From JADHLK01 sp038131695 (GTDB lineage: Bacteria; Pseudomonadota; Alphaproteobacteria; Puniceispirillales; Puniceispirillaceae): 64,000 bases of DNA. Under the pieces are notes generated by a model, which ran no database searches, had not been told where the DNA came from, and was given only the letters and a program-made list of their open reading frames with translations. Each line of letters opens with the position of its first letter. The stretch's first letter is position 1. Of the stretch, positions 47,504 to 56,742 are shown in pieces. The position numbers were made by a program, and so were the translations under genes. Location of the stretch: NCBI GenBank assembly GCA_038131695.1, contig JAYPQA010000018.1, positions 1 to 64,000 of the forward strand, read 5' to 3'.

Positions 47504-48234
47504 TTACCCAGCCCCCCCTGTCTGGTGCGCTTCAGCGTGAATTGAAAGGCTGACCGCATTTCCGGAAAAATATTGATGGTAATCTCAACCGGTTTTTTTT
47601 GGCTGTTCAGATAGCGGCGGGTCATCTCCAGCCCCAATGACTGCTCTGGCAGGTGCATCTCCTGACAAATATCAGGCGGGATGATGACCGGCCTTAATTG
47701 TTGTTGAATTTCGCTAACCGCGATGCCGTGTGTTTCCTCAATCAAATCGCAGATAAAGCCGGGATAATCTGCTATCTGCCCGGCAACATTGCGAAACTGC
47801 CAGTCAATATAGACATTGCCCCAGACCAGCATATCGCCATTTTTCTGGTCAGACCGGTGCTGGCGCACCCGCAGCCAGCGCTTGCCCGGCTGGCCATCCA
47901 GCTGGCTTGCCAGCTCGGTATCGGCAACAATCGACTCAATGGAGGTGACCACCCGTTCCGCCCCGCGCCCATAGAGCAGGTCATCCACCGGCTTGGTGGT
48001 ATAGCTGTAATCAGCAAAGGGACGGCTGGCCAGCACCCGCGTGCCATCGCCGCGCCGCCGCGTGATCAGCCCTATTTCGGCCAGATGATCCAGCGCGCGC
48101 CGCACCGTCGGGCGGCTGACCGCGAATTCTTCAGCCAGTTTCTGTTCGCTGGGCAGATAATCACCAACCGGATAAAACCCCTCAGCAATCTGCCGGGTCA
48201 AAAAATCCGAGAGCTTGGCATAACGCGCTTCCAC
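47500..48234 (-). CDS. GntR-family (HutC/UTRA) transcriptional regulator
   Basis: A 244-residue repressor. N-terminal HTH: GDYLPSEQKLAEEFAVSRPTVRRALDHLAEIGLITRRRGDGT. C-terminal UTRA ligand-binding domain with GNVYIDWQFRNVAG and LEMTRRYLNSQKKPVEITI. It heads the leftward operon and is divergent from the ABC importer; a palindromic operator lies in between. Sugar-phosphate or amino-sugar effectors are typical of this subfamily. Confidence 0.93.
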   Translation of the reverse strand: MEARYAKLSDFLTRQIAEGFYPVGDYLPSEQKLAEEFAVSRPTVRRALDHLAEIGLITRRRGDGTRVLASRPFADYSYTTKPVDDLLYGRGAERVVTSIESIVADTELASQLDGQPGKRWLRVRQHRSDQKNGDMLVWGNVYIDWQFRNVAGQIADYPGFICDLIEETHGIAVSEIQQQLRPVIIPPDICQEMHLPEQSLGLEMTRRYLNSQKKPVEITINIFPEMRSAFQFTLKRTRQGGLGK

Positions 48235-48324
48235 TATCCCTCATCCCTGCTCAAAACAGGCGGGCTGTCACCTGTTGAAATTCGGCAAAACCGCCAATTT
48301 TTGTTTGACAAGCCCAGCCGAGAA

Positions 48325-48352
48325 GGTTTTTACTTCTATAAAAGTAATTACC
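48325..48352. promoter_or_regulatory. GntR operator: 28-base inverted repeat
   Basis: GGTTTTTACTT (48325-48335), six-base spacer CTATAA, AAGTAATTACC (48342-48352). The arms agree at 9 of 11 positions, with a perfect TTACTT/AAGTAA core. It sits 33 bases before the importer start and 91 bases from gntR. TTGACA at 48305-48310 lies just upstream. A GntR dimer site that controls both operons is the simplest reading. Confidence 0.75.
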
Positions 48353-48384
48353 TTTACCCGAAGCAAAAATCAATGGAGGATCGC

Positions 48385-49638
48385 ATGAAAAAGTGGGTAA
48401 AATCAGCACTCGCCACGGCTGTTGGCGGTGCGTCGCTGCTTGTCGCCGGACTGGCACAGGCGGTAGAAATCGAATATTGGCAATATACCTATGCCAGCCG
48501 TGTTGAGGCGATTGACAAGCTGATCACGAGCTTTGAGGCGGCCAATCCGGGCATCACCGTCAAGCATACGCATTTCCCCTATGCAGATTATCGCAAGAAG
48601 GTGGCTATCGCGGTTTCCGCCGGCGATGGGCCGGATGTGGTCCAGCTTTATTATGGCTGGCTGAATGATTACCGGGATGGCGGGCTGATTCAGCCGCTGT
48701 CCAAATCTGCCTTCCCGCACGCCCAGATTGAGAAGGATTTCTTCCCGATGGTTGGCACCATGAAGGTGGATGGTGATTATTGGGGTCTGCCGACTGCGGT
48801 GCGCTCTCTGGCCTTGTTCTGGAATGAGGATCTGTTTGCCGAGGCTGGCCTGTCCGGCCCGCCTGAGACACTGGATGAGTTTGTGGATTATGCCAAGAAG
48901 CTGACCAAGAAAGACAGTGCCGGCAACTATCTGTCCATTGGTTTTGCGGTGGATACAGACGGCCAGGATCACCATTGGTGGCGTGAGGTTCTGACCCGGC
49001 TTTATGGCGGGGCGCCTTATTCTGCTGATGGCAAGAAAGTCACCTATAATTCTGCTGCCGGGGCCAAGGCCCTGAAATTCCTGACCGATATTGAGGCGAC
49101 TCACAAGGTCGGGGCCAATGGCTTCATGAATCGCGGCCAGGATGCCTTCAAGGCAGGCAAGGCCGGCATGATCATTGACGGCTCTTTCCGTATCTCCACC
49201 TTCAAAAAGCAGGATGGGCTGAATTTCTCCATCTCTGAGCTGCCGGGCTATAATGGCAAGCGGTATAATTTCTCTTCCTACTGGGTGAATGGCATCAGCT
49301 CCAAGGCCAGCGGCGAGAAAAAGGCTGCTGCTGAGAAGTTCCTGCAATATCTGACCTCTGATGAGGCGATGCAGCTTTGGCTGGATACAGTGGGCGAATT
49401 GCCGGCAAAGCCTGCGGTAGCGCTGGTGGATGCCAACAAGACGCATCCGCTGTTCGGGCCGTTTATCCGCGGTCTGGGCTATGCCAACGCAACCGCCTTT
49501 GTGTCTGAAAAGCCGCAGCGCCAGGCGCTGATTGATGCCTATGACATGGTGGTTCTGAAGGGGATGAGCCCGGAGGATGCGCTGGCCAAGGTATCCGGTG
49601 ATGAGCAAGAAGTGCTGGATGAGTTCTTCGACGGCTAG
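48385..49638 (+). CDS. Sugar ABC transporter substrate-binding protein (family 1)
   Basis: Periplasmic receptor of 417 residues. MKKWVKSALATAVGGASLLVAGLAQA is the signal peptide. The mature protein has IEYWQYTYASRVEAIDKLITSFEAANPGI, GDGPDVVQLYYGWLNDY, DYWGLPTAVRSLALFWNEDLF and AGKAGMIIDGSFRISTF. That is SBP family 1 as in UgpB/MalE relatives, oligosaccharide or glycoside binders. The start at 48385 follows GGAGGA. It heads the rightward operon under the GntR operator. Confidence 0.94.
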   Translation: MKKWVKSALATAVGGASLLVAGLAQAVEIEYWQYTYASRVEAIDKLITSFEAANPGITVKHTHFPYADYRKKVAIAVSAGDGPDVVQLYYGWLNDYRDGGLIQPLSKSAFPHAQIEKDFFPMVGTMKVDGDYWGLPTAVRSLALFWNEDLFAEAGLSGPPETLDEFVDYAKKLTKKDSAGNYLSIGFAVDTDGQDHHWWREVLTRLYGGAPYSADGKKVTYNSAAGAKALKFLTDIEATHKVGANGFMNRGQDAFKAGKAGMIIDGSFRISTFKKQDGLNFSISELPGYNGKRYNFSSYWVNGISSKASGEKKAAAEKFLQYLTSDEAMQLWLDTVGELPAKPAVALVDANKTHPLFGPFIRGLGYANATAFVSEKPQRQALIDAYDMVVLKGMSPEDALAKVSGDEQEVLDEFFDG

Positions 49639-49678
49639 AGCTGTCTTGCAAGCCGCTTCAGGCTAACCAAACCAAAAT

Positions 49679-49710
49679 GGCAGATGGTCTTGAAAGACTG
49701 GCCATCTGCC
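49679..49710 (+). terminator. Intra-operon stem-loop after the sugar receptor gene
   Basis: Nine-base stem GGCAGATGG (49679-49687) / CCATCTGCC (49702-49710), with TC/GA pairing inside the loop, followed by CCTTTCTC rather than a clean T run. Located 40 bases after the receptor stop. It is more likely an mRNA-stabilising or leaky element than a full terminator. Confidence 0.6.
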
Positions 49711-49751
49711 CCTTTCTCTGGCGATAAAACCGGTTCGGGACAAGACCCATC

Positions 49752-50651
49752 ATGCTCGATTTCTGGGACAGGCTGACAATCAATCAAAAGCTGGCGGTTA
49801 CCGCCTGGCTGTTTTTGGCTGTGCCGGTGGTTTTTTATGTCACAATCCGGTTTTATCCCACCTTTGAAGCCTTTTATGTCTCAACGCTGAAATGGAACCT
49901 GCTGGGCGCGAAAAAGGCCTATGGGTTCAAAAATTATATCAAGATTTTTGAGGATGCCGATTTCTGGCTGGTGCTTTGGAATACGGTGAAATACGCGCTG
50001 TTTGGCGTGCCTATCAGCATGGTTATCGCCTTTTTCATTGCCTATTGGCTGAATGAGATCAGCTTTGGCCATGATTGGATAAGGGCGATGTATTTTATCC
50101 CATTCCTGACCACGGCGGTGGCGATGGCCTGGGTCTGGCGATGGTTTTACCAACCCATGCCGATTGGCCATTTCACTATCATGCTGTCCTGGATTGGCAT
50201 TCCCCAGCAGCCCTTTTTGAAATCGGTGGAACAGGCACTTTACGCGATTATGGCCCCGGCTATCTGGGCCGGGCTGGGTTTTCAGATTGTGATTTTCATT
50301 GCCGGTATCCGGGCCATTCCGCGCAGCTATTTTGAAGCGGCGGAAATAGACGGGGCCGGGCGCTGGCAAATTCTGCGCGAGATTACCCTGCCCGCGCTGA
50401 AGCCCACCATTATCTTTTTGACCGTTGTCTCAACCATCGGGTTTTTGCGGATTTTCGATCAGGTTTATACGATGAGCGCGGATAGCGCGGGCGGCCCGCT
50501 GAACTCAACCAAGCCGCTGGTGTTGATGATTTATGAATATGCCTTTGATGAATTCAAGCTCGGCCGGGCCTCGGCGCTGACCGTTATCCTGTTCCTTATC
50601 CTGCTGGTCGTCAGCCTCGTCCAGCTTTGGCTCATGCGGAAGAAATCATGA
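49752..50651 (+). CDS. Sugar ABC transporter permease 1 (UgpA/MalF type)
   Basis: Six-helix permease of 299 residues. Early TM helix FLAVPVVFYVTIRFYPTFEAFYVS, WNTVKYALFGVPISMVIAF, and the EAA loop YFEAAEIDGAGRWQILREITLPALKPTIIF. C-terminal helix ends LVQLWLMRKKS. The stop overlaps the second permease start (ATGA). Confidence 0.94.
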   Translation: MLDFWDRLTINQKLAVTAWLFLAVPVVFYVTIRFYPTFEAFYVSTLKWNLLGAKKAYGFKNYIKIFEDADFWLVLWNTVKYALFGVPISMVIAFFIAYWLNEISFGHDWIRAMYFIPFLTTAVAMAWVWRWFYQPMPIGHFTIMLSWIGIPQQPFLKSVEQALYAIMAPAIWAGLGFQIVIFIAGIRAIPRSYFEAAEIDGAGRWQILREITLPALKPTIIFLTVVSTIGFLRIFDQVYTMSADSAGGPLNSTKPLVLMIYEYAFDEFKLGRASALTVILFLILLVVSLVQLWLMRKKS

Positions 50652-51496
50652 CAGATCACAGTGCAACAATGGACCGGCTGGAGCGGATTCGCCCGCTCAA
50701 AGTGATGATCTGGACGCTGCTGTTTCTGGGCGGGGTGGTGATGATCACGCCGATTATTTTCATGGCTTCCACCTCTTTCAAGGTGGGCCAGGAAGTCTAT
50801 GAGCTGAGCCTTATCCCGCAAGAGCCGACGCTGGAAAATTACCTGTTCATTCTGGAAGAATCAAAATTCATGCGCTGGATGCTGAATTCGCTTTGGGTGG
50901 CGACTTTCAGCACCGCCTCGGTTTTGTTTTTTGACTCGCTGGTCGGCTATACGCTGGCAAAATTTGAATTTCGCGGCCGCCAGATTGTGTTTATTGCGAT
51001 CCTGTCCACCTTGATGATACCGACTGAGATGCTGATCATCCCCTGGTATATGATGTCGCGCAGCTTTGGCTGGATTGACACCTATTGGGGCATTGCCTTT
51101 CCCGGGCTGATGACCGGCTTTGGCACTTTTTTGATGCGGCAATTTTTCATGGGCCTGCCTGATGAGCTGATCGATGCGGCGCGCATAGATGGCTGGTCAG
51201 AATTTGCCATTTGGTGGCGGATTGCCATGCCGCTGGTGGTCCCGGCGCTCTCTGCCCTGGCAATTTTCCATTTTCTGGGCAACTGGACGGCCTTTATCTG
51301 GCCGCTGATTGTGACCAATGATCCCGATATTTACACGATTCCGGTCGGCATAGCCTCTTTCAACGGGGAATTTCAGATGGATTGGGAAATTGTCATGACG
51401 GCCTCCTGTCTTGCCACGCTGCCCACCTTGCTGGTCTTCCTGCTGCTGCAGAAATTCATTATTCGCGGGATCATGCTCGCTGGCCTGAAAGGATAG
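50648..51496 (+). CDS. Sugar ABC transporter permease 2 (UgpE/MalG type)
   Basis: Six-helix permease of 282 residues with PIIFMASTSFK after helix 1, MIPTEMLIIPWYMM, and the EAA loop DELIDAARIDGWSEFAIWWRIAMPLVVPALSALA. It starts at 50648 within the ATGA overlap; the ORF could be read from 50627 but that would lie inside the first permease. Followed five bases later by the lyase gene, so co-transcription is likely. Confidence 0.94.
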   Translation: MTDHSATMDRLERIRPLKVMIWTLLFLGGVVMITPIIFMASTSFKVGQEVYELSLIPQEPTLENYLFILEESKFMRWMLNSLWVATFSTASVLFFDSLVGYTLAKFEFRGRQIVFIAILSTLMIPTEMLIIPWYMMSRSFGWIDTYWGIAFPGLMTGFGTFLMRQFFMGLPDELIDAARIDGWSEFAIWWRIAMPLVVPALSALAIFHFLGNWTAFIWPLIVTNDPDIYTIPVGIASFNGEFQMDWEIVMTASCLATLPTLLVFLLLQKFIIRGIMLAGLKG

Positions 51497-51501
51497 TTTT
51501 G

Positions 51502-53001
51502 ATGGATTCCGCCTATGATCAGTTTCCAGCCCCGGTTTATGCCGATGCCGTATTGGCCCCGGATTTGGCTATTTACAAGGCGCATTTTTCAGCCCCCCTG
51601 CACGCTATCAATCTGGCCCATGGGGTGATGCTGGCGGAAAAGGGGCTGCTGGAGGCCGCAGACAGCGCGGCGATCCTGTCAGCCTTGCTGGAAATCGATC
51701 AGGAGCGCCCCTGGGCAGAGCAGGAATTTGACGGCAGTTTTGAGGATTTGTTCTTCCTGATTGAACAGGAGCTGGGCCGCCGTATCGGGGCGGAAAGCGC
51801 GGGCAAGCTGCATACCGGCCGCTCGCGCAATGATCTCGAACATACCATGTTCCGGATGCAGCTGCGCGCCAAGCTTTTGCATCTTTTGTCCCTTTATGGC
51901 GATCTGGCAGAAAAAATGCTGGCCCGGGCCGAGGCGGGGCAGCAGGAAACCATTCTGGTCTATACGCATGGCCAGCCTGCCCAGGTCTCTGTCATGGGCC
52001 ATTATCTGGGCGCGGCGATAGAATTTGTGCTGCGCGATATGGGCCGTATTCAGGCCGCCCTGCAAGAGGTGGATCTCTGCCCAATGGGGGCCGCCGCCAT
52101 TACCACTTCCGGCTTTGGGCTGAATCGCGAGCGGGTTGCCGAATTGCTGGGCTTTTCCGGCATTGTGGAAAATTCCTATGGCGCGATTGCCAATGTGGAT
52201 TATATCACCGCCAGCTATGCCTCAATCCGGCTGGGCTGTATCCATCTGGGCCGTCTGGTTCAGGATTTGGTCACCTGGACAGGCTTTGAGGTAGCCCAGA
52301 TCAAGGTGCCGGACGGGCTGGTGCAGATTTCCTCTATCATGCCGCAAAAGCGCAACCCGGTGCCGCTGGAACATCTGCGTCTCAAATTATCGCTGGCTGG
52401 CGGGCAGTGCTGATCAAATCATCCAGACCATGCATAATACGCCTTTTGCCGATATGAATGATTCCGAGCGAGAAACCCAGGCGACCGGCTTTGCGGTTTT
52501 TGACCGGCTGGATCACACGCTGCCCCTGCTGGGCGGCTTTATCGAATCGATGCAGACCAACCAGACCTCTATTGAGGAGCGGATTCAAAAATCCATGGCA
52601 ACGATTACCGAGCTGGCCGATACGCTGGTGCGGGCTGAGGCTATCAGCTTCCGCGCCGCCCACCATATTGCCAGCCAGCTGGCCGCCGAAGCCCTGCAGC
52701 AAAAAATCAGATTGAGCGATCTGGCTTTTGATCTGTTCGCCGCGATCTTTGAAAAACAGGTCGGCCGGCCCGCCAGAATAACGGCTGACGATCTGAAAAA
52801 AGCCGTCAGCCCGGCCCATTTTGTCGTCTTGCAGGATATGCCAGGGGACCGGCCCCGGCGGCGCTGGCAAAATCGCTTGCGGGCTATCGCAGCTGGCTGG
52901 CCCGCTTGCAGGATGAGACAGGCCGGACAGACCAGCGAATCAGACAGGCAGACAAGGACAGGCAAGCGGCGGTCGCCAGCCTGATCAAGAAAGGGAGCTG
53001 A
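51502..53001 (+). CDS. Argininosuccinate lyase-family enzyme (two frameshifts)
   Basis: Fumarase/aspartase superfamily lyase. LHTGRSRNDLEHTMFRMQLR, VYTHGQPAQVSVMGHYL and SSIMPQKRNPVPLEHLR are the three signature segments, including the catalytic Ser loop. The frame breaks at GGG 52402-52404 (GG reads SLAGGSADQIIQTMHNTPF) and at GGGG 52844-52847 (a fifth G reads MPGGPAPAALAKSLAGYRSWLARL). Both corrected: 499 residues. Family members eliminate fumarate from a succinyl-N or malyl-type substrate. Its place between importer subunits argues for catabolism rather than arginine synthesis. Confidence 0.87.
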
Positions 53002-53004
53002 CAG

Positions 53005-54087
53005 ATGGCAGAGGTTACACTGGACAGGGTTACCAAGCAATTCGGCCCGGTCATAGCCGTGCATGAATTTAATCTGCATATCAAGGATGCCGAATTCGTC
53101 GTCTTTGTCGGCCCGTCAGGCTGTGGCAAATCCACCACTTTGCGGATGCTGGCCGGTCTGGAGGAAATCACCTCCGGGGATGTCGAGATTGACGGGCGGC
53201 AGGTGAATAATGTGCATCCCAAGAACCGCGATATTGCGATGGTTTTTCAAAATTATGCGCTTTATCCGCATCTCAATGTGTTTGACAATATTTCCTTTGG
53301 CCTGCGCGCCCAGAAACTGCCCGCTGATGAGGTGCGCGCCCGCACTGAGGAAGCTGCAGATATTCTTGGCCTGACCGAGCTGTTGAAGCGGCGGCCAGCT
53401 GAATTGTCCGGCGGCCAGAAACAGCGTGTTGCGATGGGGCGGGCGATTGTCCGCAAGCCCAAGGTGTTTCTCTTTGATGAGCCGCTCTCCAATCTGGATG
53501 CCAAGCTGCGCCACAAGATGCGCGCTGAGATGAAAAGGCTGCACCAGCAGGTGCGCACCACCACCATCTATGTGACCCATGATCAGGTTGAGGCGATGAC
53601 GCTGGCCGACCGGATTGTTATTATGCGCGACGGGCGCATTGAGCAGGTCGGCACCCCGGATGAGGTCTATAAGAACCCGGCCAGCCAGTTTGTTGCCAGC
53701 TTTATCGGCTCGCCGGCGATGAATTTTGCCAGCGGCACCATCACCAAAAAGGGGGCAGGCAAAATGTTGGATACCGGCAGGGCCAGCCTTCAGCTGACCG
53801 GCTGTCCGGCCGATATCAGGGCAGAAATAGAGATGGGCTTCCGCCCGGAACATATGCAGCTGGCCAGCTCCGGCAAGCCGCCCAAGGGCCATATCGCGCT
53901 GGAAGCCACAATCTCTGTGGTAGAGCCGATGGGCCATGAAACCGTGCTGACCTGTGATGCCCCGTTTGGCGAGATTACCGGCAAATATGACGGCGAGGAA
54001 AAACTGACCCCCGGCAGCAAGGTGAGCTTTCATATCCGGGCAGACAGGCTGCATTATTTCGATGCCAAAACCGGCGTCCGGATCTAG
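53005..54087 (+). CDS. Sugar ABC transporter ATPase (UgpC/MsmK type)
   Basis: A 360-residue ATPase. Walker A GPSGCGKSTT, Q-loop FQNYALYPHLNV, signature LSGGQKQRVAMGRAIVRKP, Walker B VFLFDEPLSNLDAKLR, and switch His in YVTHDQVEAM. C-terminal TOBE-type regulatory domain follows from about residue 235 (GTITKKGAGKM... RPEHMQLA). It completes the importer. Three bases after the lyase stop. Confidence 0.96.
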   Translation: MAEVTLDRVTKQFGPVIAVHEFNLHIKDAEFVVFVGPSGCGKSTTLRMLAGLEEITSGDVEIDGRQVNNVHPKNRDIAMVFQNYALYPHLNVFDNISFGLRAQKLPADEVRARTEEAADILGLTELLKRRPAELSGGQKQRVAMGRAIVRKPKVFLFDEPLSNLDAKLRHKMRAEMKRLHQQVRTTTIYVTHDQVEAMTLADRIVIMRDGRIEQVGTPDEVYKNPASQFVASFIGSPAMNFASGTITKKGAGKMLDTGRASLQLTGCPADIRAEIEMGFRPEHMQLASSGKPPKGHIALEATISVVEPMGHETVLTCDAPFGEITGKYDGEEKLTPGSKVSFHIRADRLHYFDAKTGVRI

Positions 54088-54147
54088 CCGGCAAGAGGCC
54101 GCAACGCCGCACTAGTGCAATTTTTCTTTTGTGTTTTGAGAAGGTTA

Positions 54148-54237
54148 TGGCGGAGAGACGGGGATTCGAACCCCGGAGGGGCTTTCACCCCAACACGCTT
54201 TCCAGGCGTGCGCCTTAAACCGCTCGGCCACCTCTCC
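54148..54237 (-). tRNA. tRNA-Ser (anticodon GGA)
   Basis: Read on the minus strand, the 7-base acceptor GGAGAGG pairs with TCTCTCC (last pair G-T). The anticodon loop CTGGAAA carries GGA. A long variable arm (about 16 bases, TTGGGGTGAAAGCCCC) marks a class II serine tRNA. The T loop is GTTCGAATC. The 3' end GCCA is encoded. It reads UCC/UCU serine codons. Confidence 0.97.
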
Positions 54238-54376
54238 ATCCAAGATTTGGCAATCTTGTGCGCGTCTTATAGCAACTTGCCCCAGCCCGTGCAATGATCA
54301 AAGCAGCGCTTCTGTTTGGGATTGCCAGAGGGCCGTTTTTTGGCCAGAATAGAGGCGGTGTTTCAGGAGAAGAGCG

Positions 54377-54739
54377 ATGACGCGCCGAATTCTCAATAGT
54401 CTGGTCTGGCTGTGCGGTCTGGCAGCTGTCTGGTTCATTGTGGGTGATTTGCGCCAGCCGGCCCCGTCGCGCCTGCTGGGAGCGGTCTGGTATGAGGCGC
54501 ATCCCGGCTCACTGCAGGTGACCGAGGCGGTTATCTCACGTTTTATTGACCCGTGCGGGCTTATTGTTGCGCTGGAATGCAGCCCGTTCCTCTGGCATCC
54601 GCTGATCGCCAGCCTGCTGACCTTGCCAGCCGGGATGTTTTTTGCCCTGATGACCGGGATTTTGCTGTTTGTGGCGCAATTTTTCAAAAGCCCGCGCGGG
54701 CGGCGCGCGGCGCGCAATCTGCGGCGGGACGGGCGCTAA
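54377..54739 (+). CDS. Small two-helix membrane protein, unknown function
   Basis: A 120-residue protein with a hydrophobic segment at about 7-24 (NSLVWLCGLAAVWFIVGD) and a second at about 80-105 (LLTLPAGMFFALMTGILLFVAQFF), and a very basic tail SPRGRRAARNLRRDGR. AGGAGAAGAG precedes the ATG. It does not match a family I recognise. Its end overlaps the convergent lepA stop by four bases. Probably an inner-membrane protein with a cytoplasmic C-terminus. Confidence 0.7.
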   Translation: MTRRILNSLVWLCGLAAVWFIVGDLRQPAPSRLLGAVWYEAHPGSLQVTEAVISRFIDPCGLIVALECSPFLWHPLIASLLTLPAGMFFALMTGILLFVAQFFKSPRGRRAARNLRRDGR

Positions 54740-56538
54740 TTATCACCCATTTTCAGCGCTTCAAAAAAGGCGTTTTGCGGAATATCCACCTTGCCGAACT
54801 GGCGCATCCGCTTTTTGCCCTCTTTTTGCTTCTCCAGCAATTTGCGCTTGCGCGTGACATCCCCGCCATAGCATTTGGCCGTCACATCCTTACGCAGGGC
54901 CGAAATCGTCTCTCTGGCAATTACCTTGCCGCCGATAGCCGCCTGCAGGGCGATTTTGAACATCTGGCGCGGAACCAAATCTTTCAGCCGCGTGCAAATC
55001 GCCCGGCCGCGATATTCGGCCTGATCCCTGTGCACGATCATCGCCAGCGCATCCACCGGATCACCATTCACCAGAATGGACACCTTGACCAGCGGCCCGG
55101 CGCGGTAGTCATCCATCTGGTAATCAAAGCTGGCATAGCCGCGGGTAACAGATTTCAGCCGGTCATAAAAATCAAACACCACCTCATTAAGCGGCAGGCG
55201 ATAAACCACCATCGCCCGGCTGCCCGCATAGGTCAGGTCAATCTGCTCGCCGCGCCGCTCAGTGCATAAGGACAGGACCTGGCCCAGATACTCATCCGGG
55301 GTCATAATGGTTGCCTTGATCCAGGGCTCTGAAATCTCGGCAATTTTGGTGACTTCGGGCATATCTGCCGGGTTGTGCATATCCAGCTGGCTGCCATCTG
55401 TCAGGGTAACCTGATAGACCACGGACGGGGCAGTTGAGATCAGCTCCAGATTAAATTCACGGCTCAGCCGCTCGCGGATAACCTCCATATGCAGCAGACC
55501 CAGAAAGCCGCAGCGAAAGCCAAAACCCAGCGCCGCAGAAGTCTCTGCCTCAAAGCTGAAAGAGCTGTCATTCAGGCTGAGCTTTTCCAGCGCCTCGCGC
55601 AGATCCGAAAAATCAGCTGCATCAATCGGGAACAAGCCGCAAAATACCACCGGCACAGAGGGTTTGAAGCCAGGCAGCGCCGCCTCACAGGGTCGCCGAT
55701 CCTCGGTTATCGTATCGCCGACACGGGCATCTGAAACGGTTTTTACCCCGGCATTGATAAAGCCGATTTCCCCCGGCCCCAGACTGTCAACAGCTGTCGG
55801 TTTCGGGCCAAAAATTCCGACCCGCTCAACCATATGCACCGCCCCGGTCGCCATCATGCGGATTTTCATCCCCTTTCTGATGACTCCCTCGCGCACCCGC
55901 ACCAAGGTCATAACGCCCAGATAGCTGTCATACCAGCTATCCACCAGCAACGCCTGCAGCGGCTGATCCGGCTGGCCTTGCGGCGGCGGCAGCTTTTCCA
56001 CCAGCGCTTCCAGCACATCCTCAATCCCCAGGCCCGTTTTGGCCGAAACCGCAATTGCCTCATCCGCAGGCAGGCCGATCACCTCTTCAATCTGGGCCTT
56101 GATCCGCTCCGGCTCGGCTGAGGGCAAATCCATCTTGTTCAGCACTGGCACGATTTCATGATCTGCCTCAATCGCCTGATAGACATTGGCCAGCGTCTGG
56201 GCTTCCACCCCCTGGCTGGCATCCACCACCAGCAGCGATCCCTCACAGGCCGCCAGCGAGCGCGACACCTCATAGCCAAAATCCACATGGCCGGGCGTAT
56301 CCATCAGATAGAGGATATAATCGCTGCCATCGCGGGCCTGATAGGTGAGGCGCACGGTCTGGGCCTTGATGGTGATGCCGCGCTCGCGCTCAATATCCAT
56401 ATTATCGAGCACCTGCTCTGACATTTCCCGCTCGGGAAGCCCGCCGCAATGCTGAATCATCCGATCCGCCAGCGTCGATTTGCCGTGATCAATATGGGCA
56501 ACAATGGAAAAATTGCGGATTTTGGCGCTATCGGTCAT
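54736..56538 (-). CDS. lepA: Elongation factor 4 (LepA)
   Basis: Translational GTPase of 600 residues acting on stalled or mistranslocated ribosomes. G1 AHIDHGKSTLADRM, G2/G3 DTPGHVDF, G4 NKMDLP, then LepA-specific GLLHMEVIRERLSREFNLELI and the C-terminal block ending KVDIPQNAFFEALKMGDN. Frame intact. Typical length. Bounded by leuA (divergent) and the small membrane protein (convergent). Confidence 0.98.
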   Translation of the reverse strand: MTDSAKIRNFSIVAHIDHGKSTLADRMIQHCGGLPEREMSEQVLDNMDIERERGITIKAQTVRLTYQARDGSDYILYLMDTPGHVDFGYEVSRSLAACEGSLLVVDASQGVEAQTLANVYQAIEADHEIVPVLNKMDLPSAEPERIKAQIEEVIGLPADEAIAVSAKTGLGIEDVLEALVEKLPPPQGQPDQPLQALLVDSWYDSYLGVMTLVRVREGVIRKGMKIRMMATGAVHMVERVGIFGPKPTAVDSLGPGEIGFINAGVKTVSDARVGDTITEDRRPCEAALPGFKPSVPVVFCGLFPIDAADFSDLREALEKLSLNDSSFSFEAETSAALGFGFRCGFLGLLHMEVIRERLSREFNLELISTAPSVVYQVTLTDGSQLDMHNPADMPEVTKIAEISEPWIKATIMTPDEYLGQVLSLCTERRGEQIDLTYAGSRAMVVYRLPLNEVVFDFYDRLKSVTRGYASFDYQMDDYRAGPLVKVSILVNGDPVDALAMIVHRDQAEYRGRAICTRLKDLVPRQMFKIALQAAIGGKVIARETISALRKDVTAKCYGGDVTRKRKLLEKQKEGKKRMRQFGKVDIPQNAFFEALKMGDN

Positions 56539-56742
56539 GCCTGCCTCAAAAAACCTTCTCTACCCTGTCAGGCCTGCCTCAGAGATCGTCCTCTGGCCGC
56601 GATAAGTCAAGCCAGAAATGCCCGGTCTTTTCTGCATGATACAAACCTTGACCCTGCGGGCTGTCCAGAGTAAGGTCTGAGCCTTGACTTGACCCGGCTC
56701 AAAAGGCCCCGGCCCGGCCTGTATCAAAAAAGCTAAAATGCC

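Noticed and set aside
48403..49608. 401-codon minus-strand frame
   Set aside because: Antisense to the sugar-binding protein; composition typical of reversed frames.
54109..54118. GCACTAGTGC plus T-rich tract as terminator of the ABC ATPase gene
   Set aside because: The palindrome has no loop room and only four stable pairs; too weak to call.
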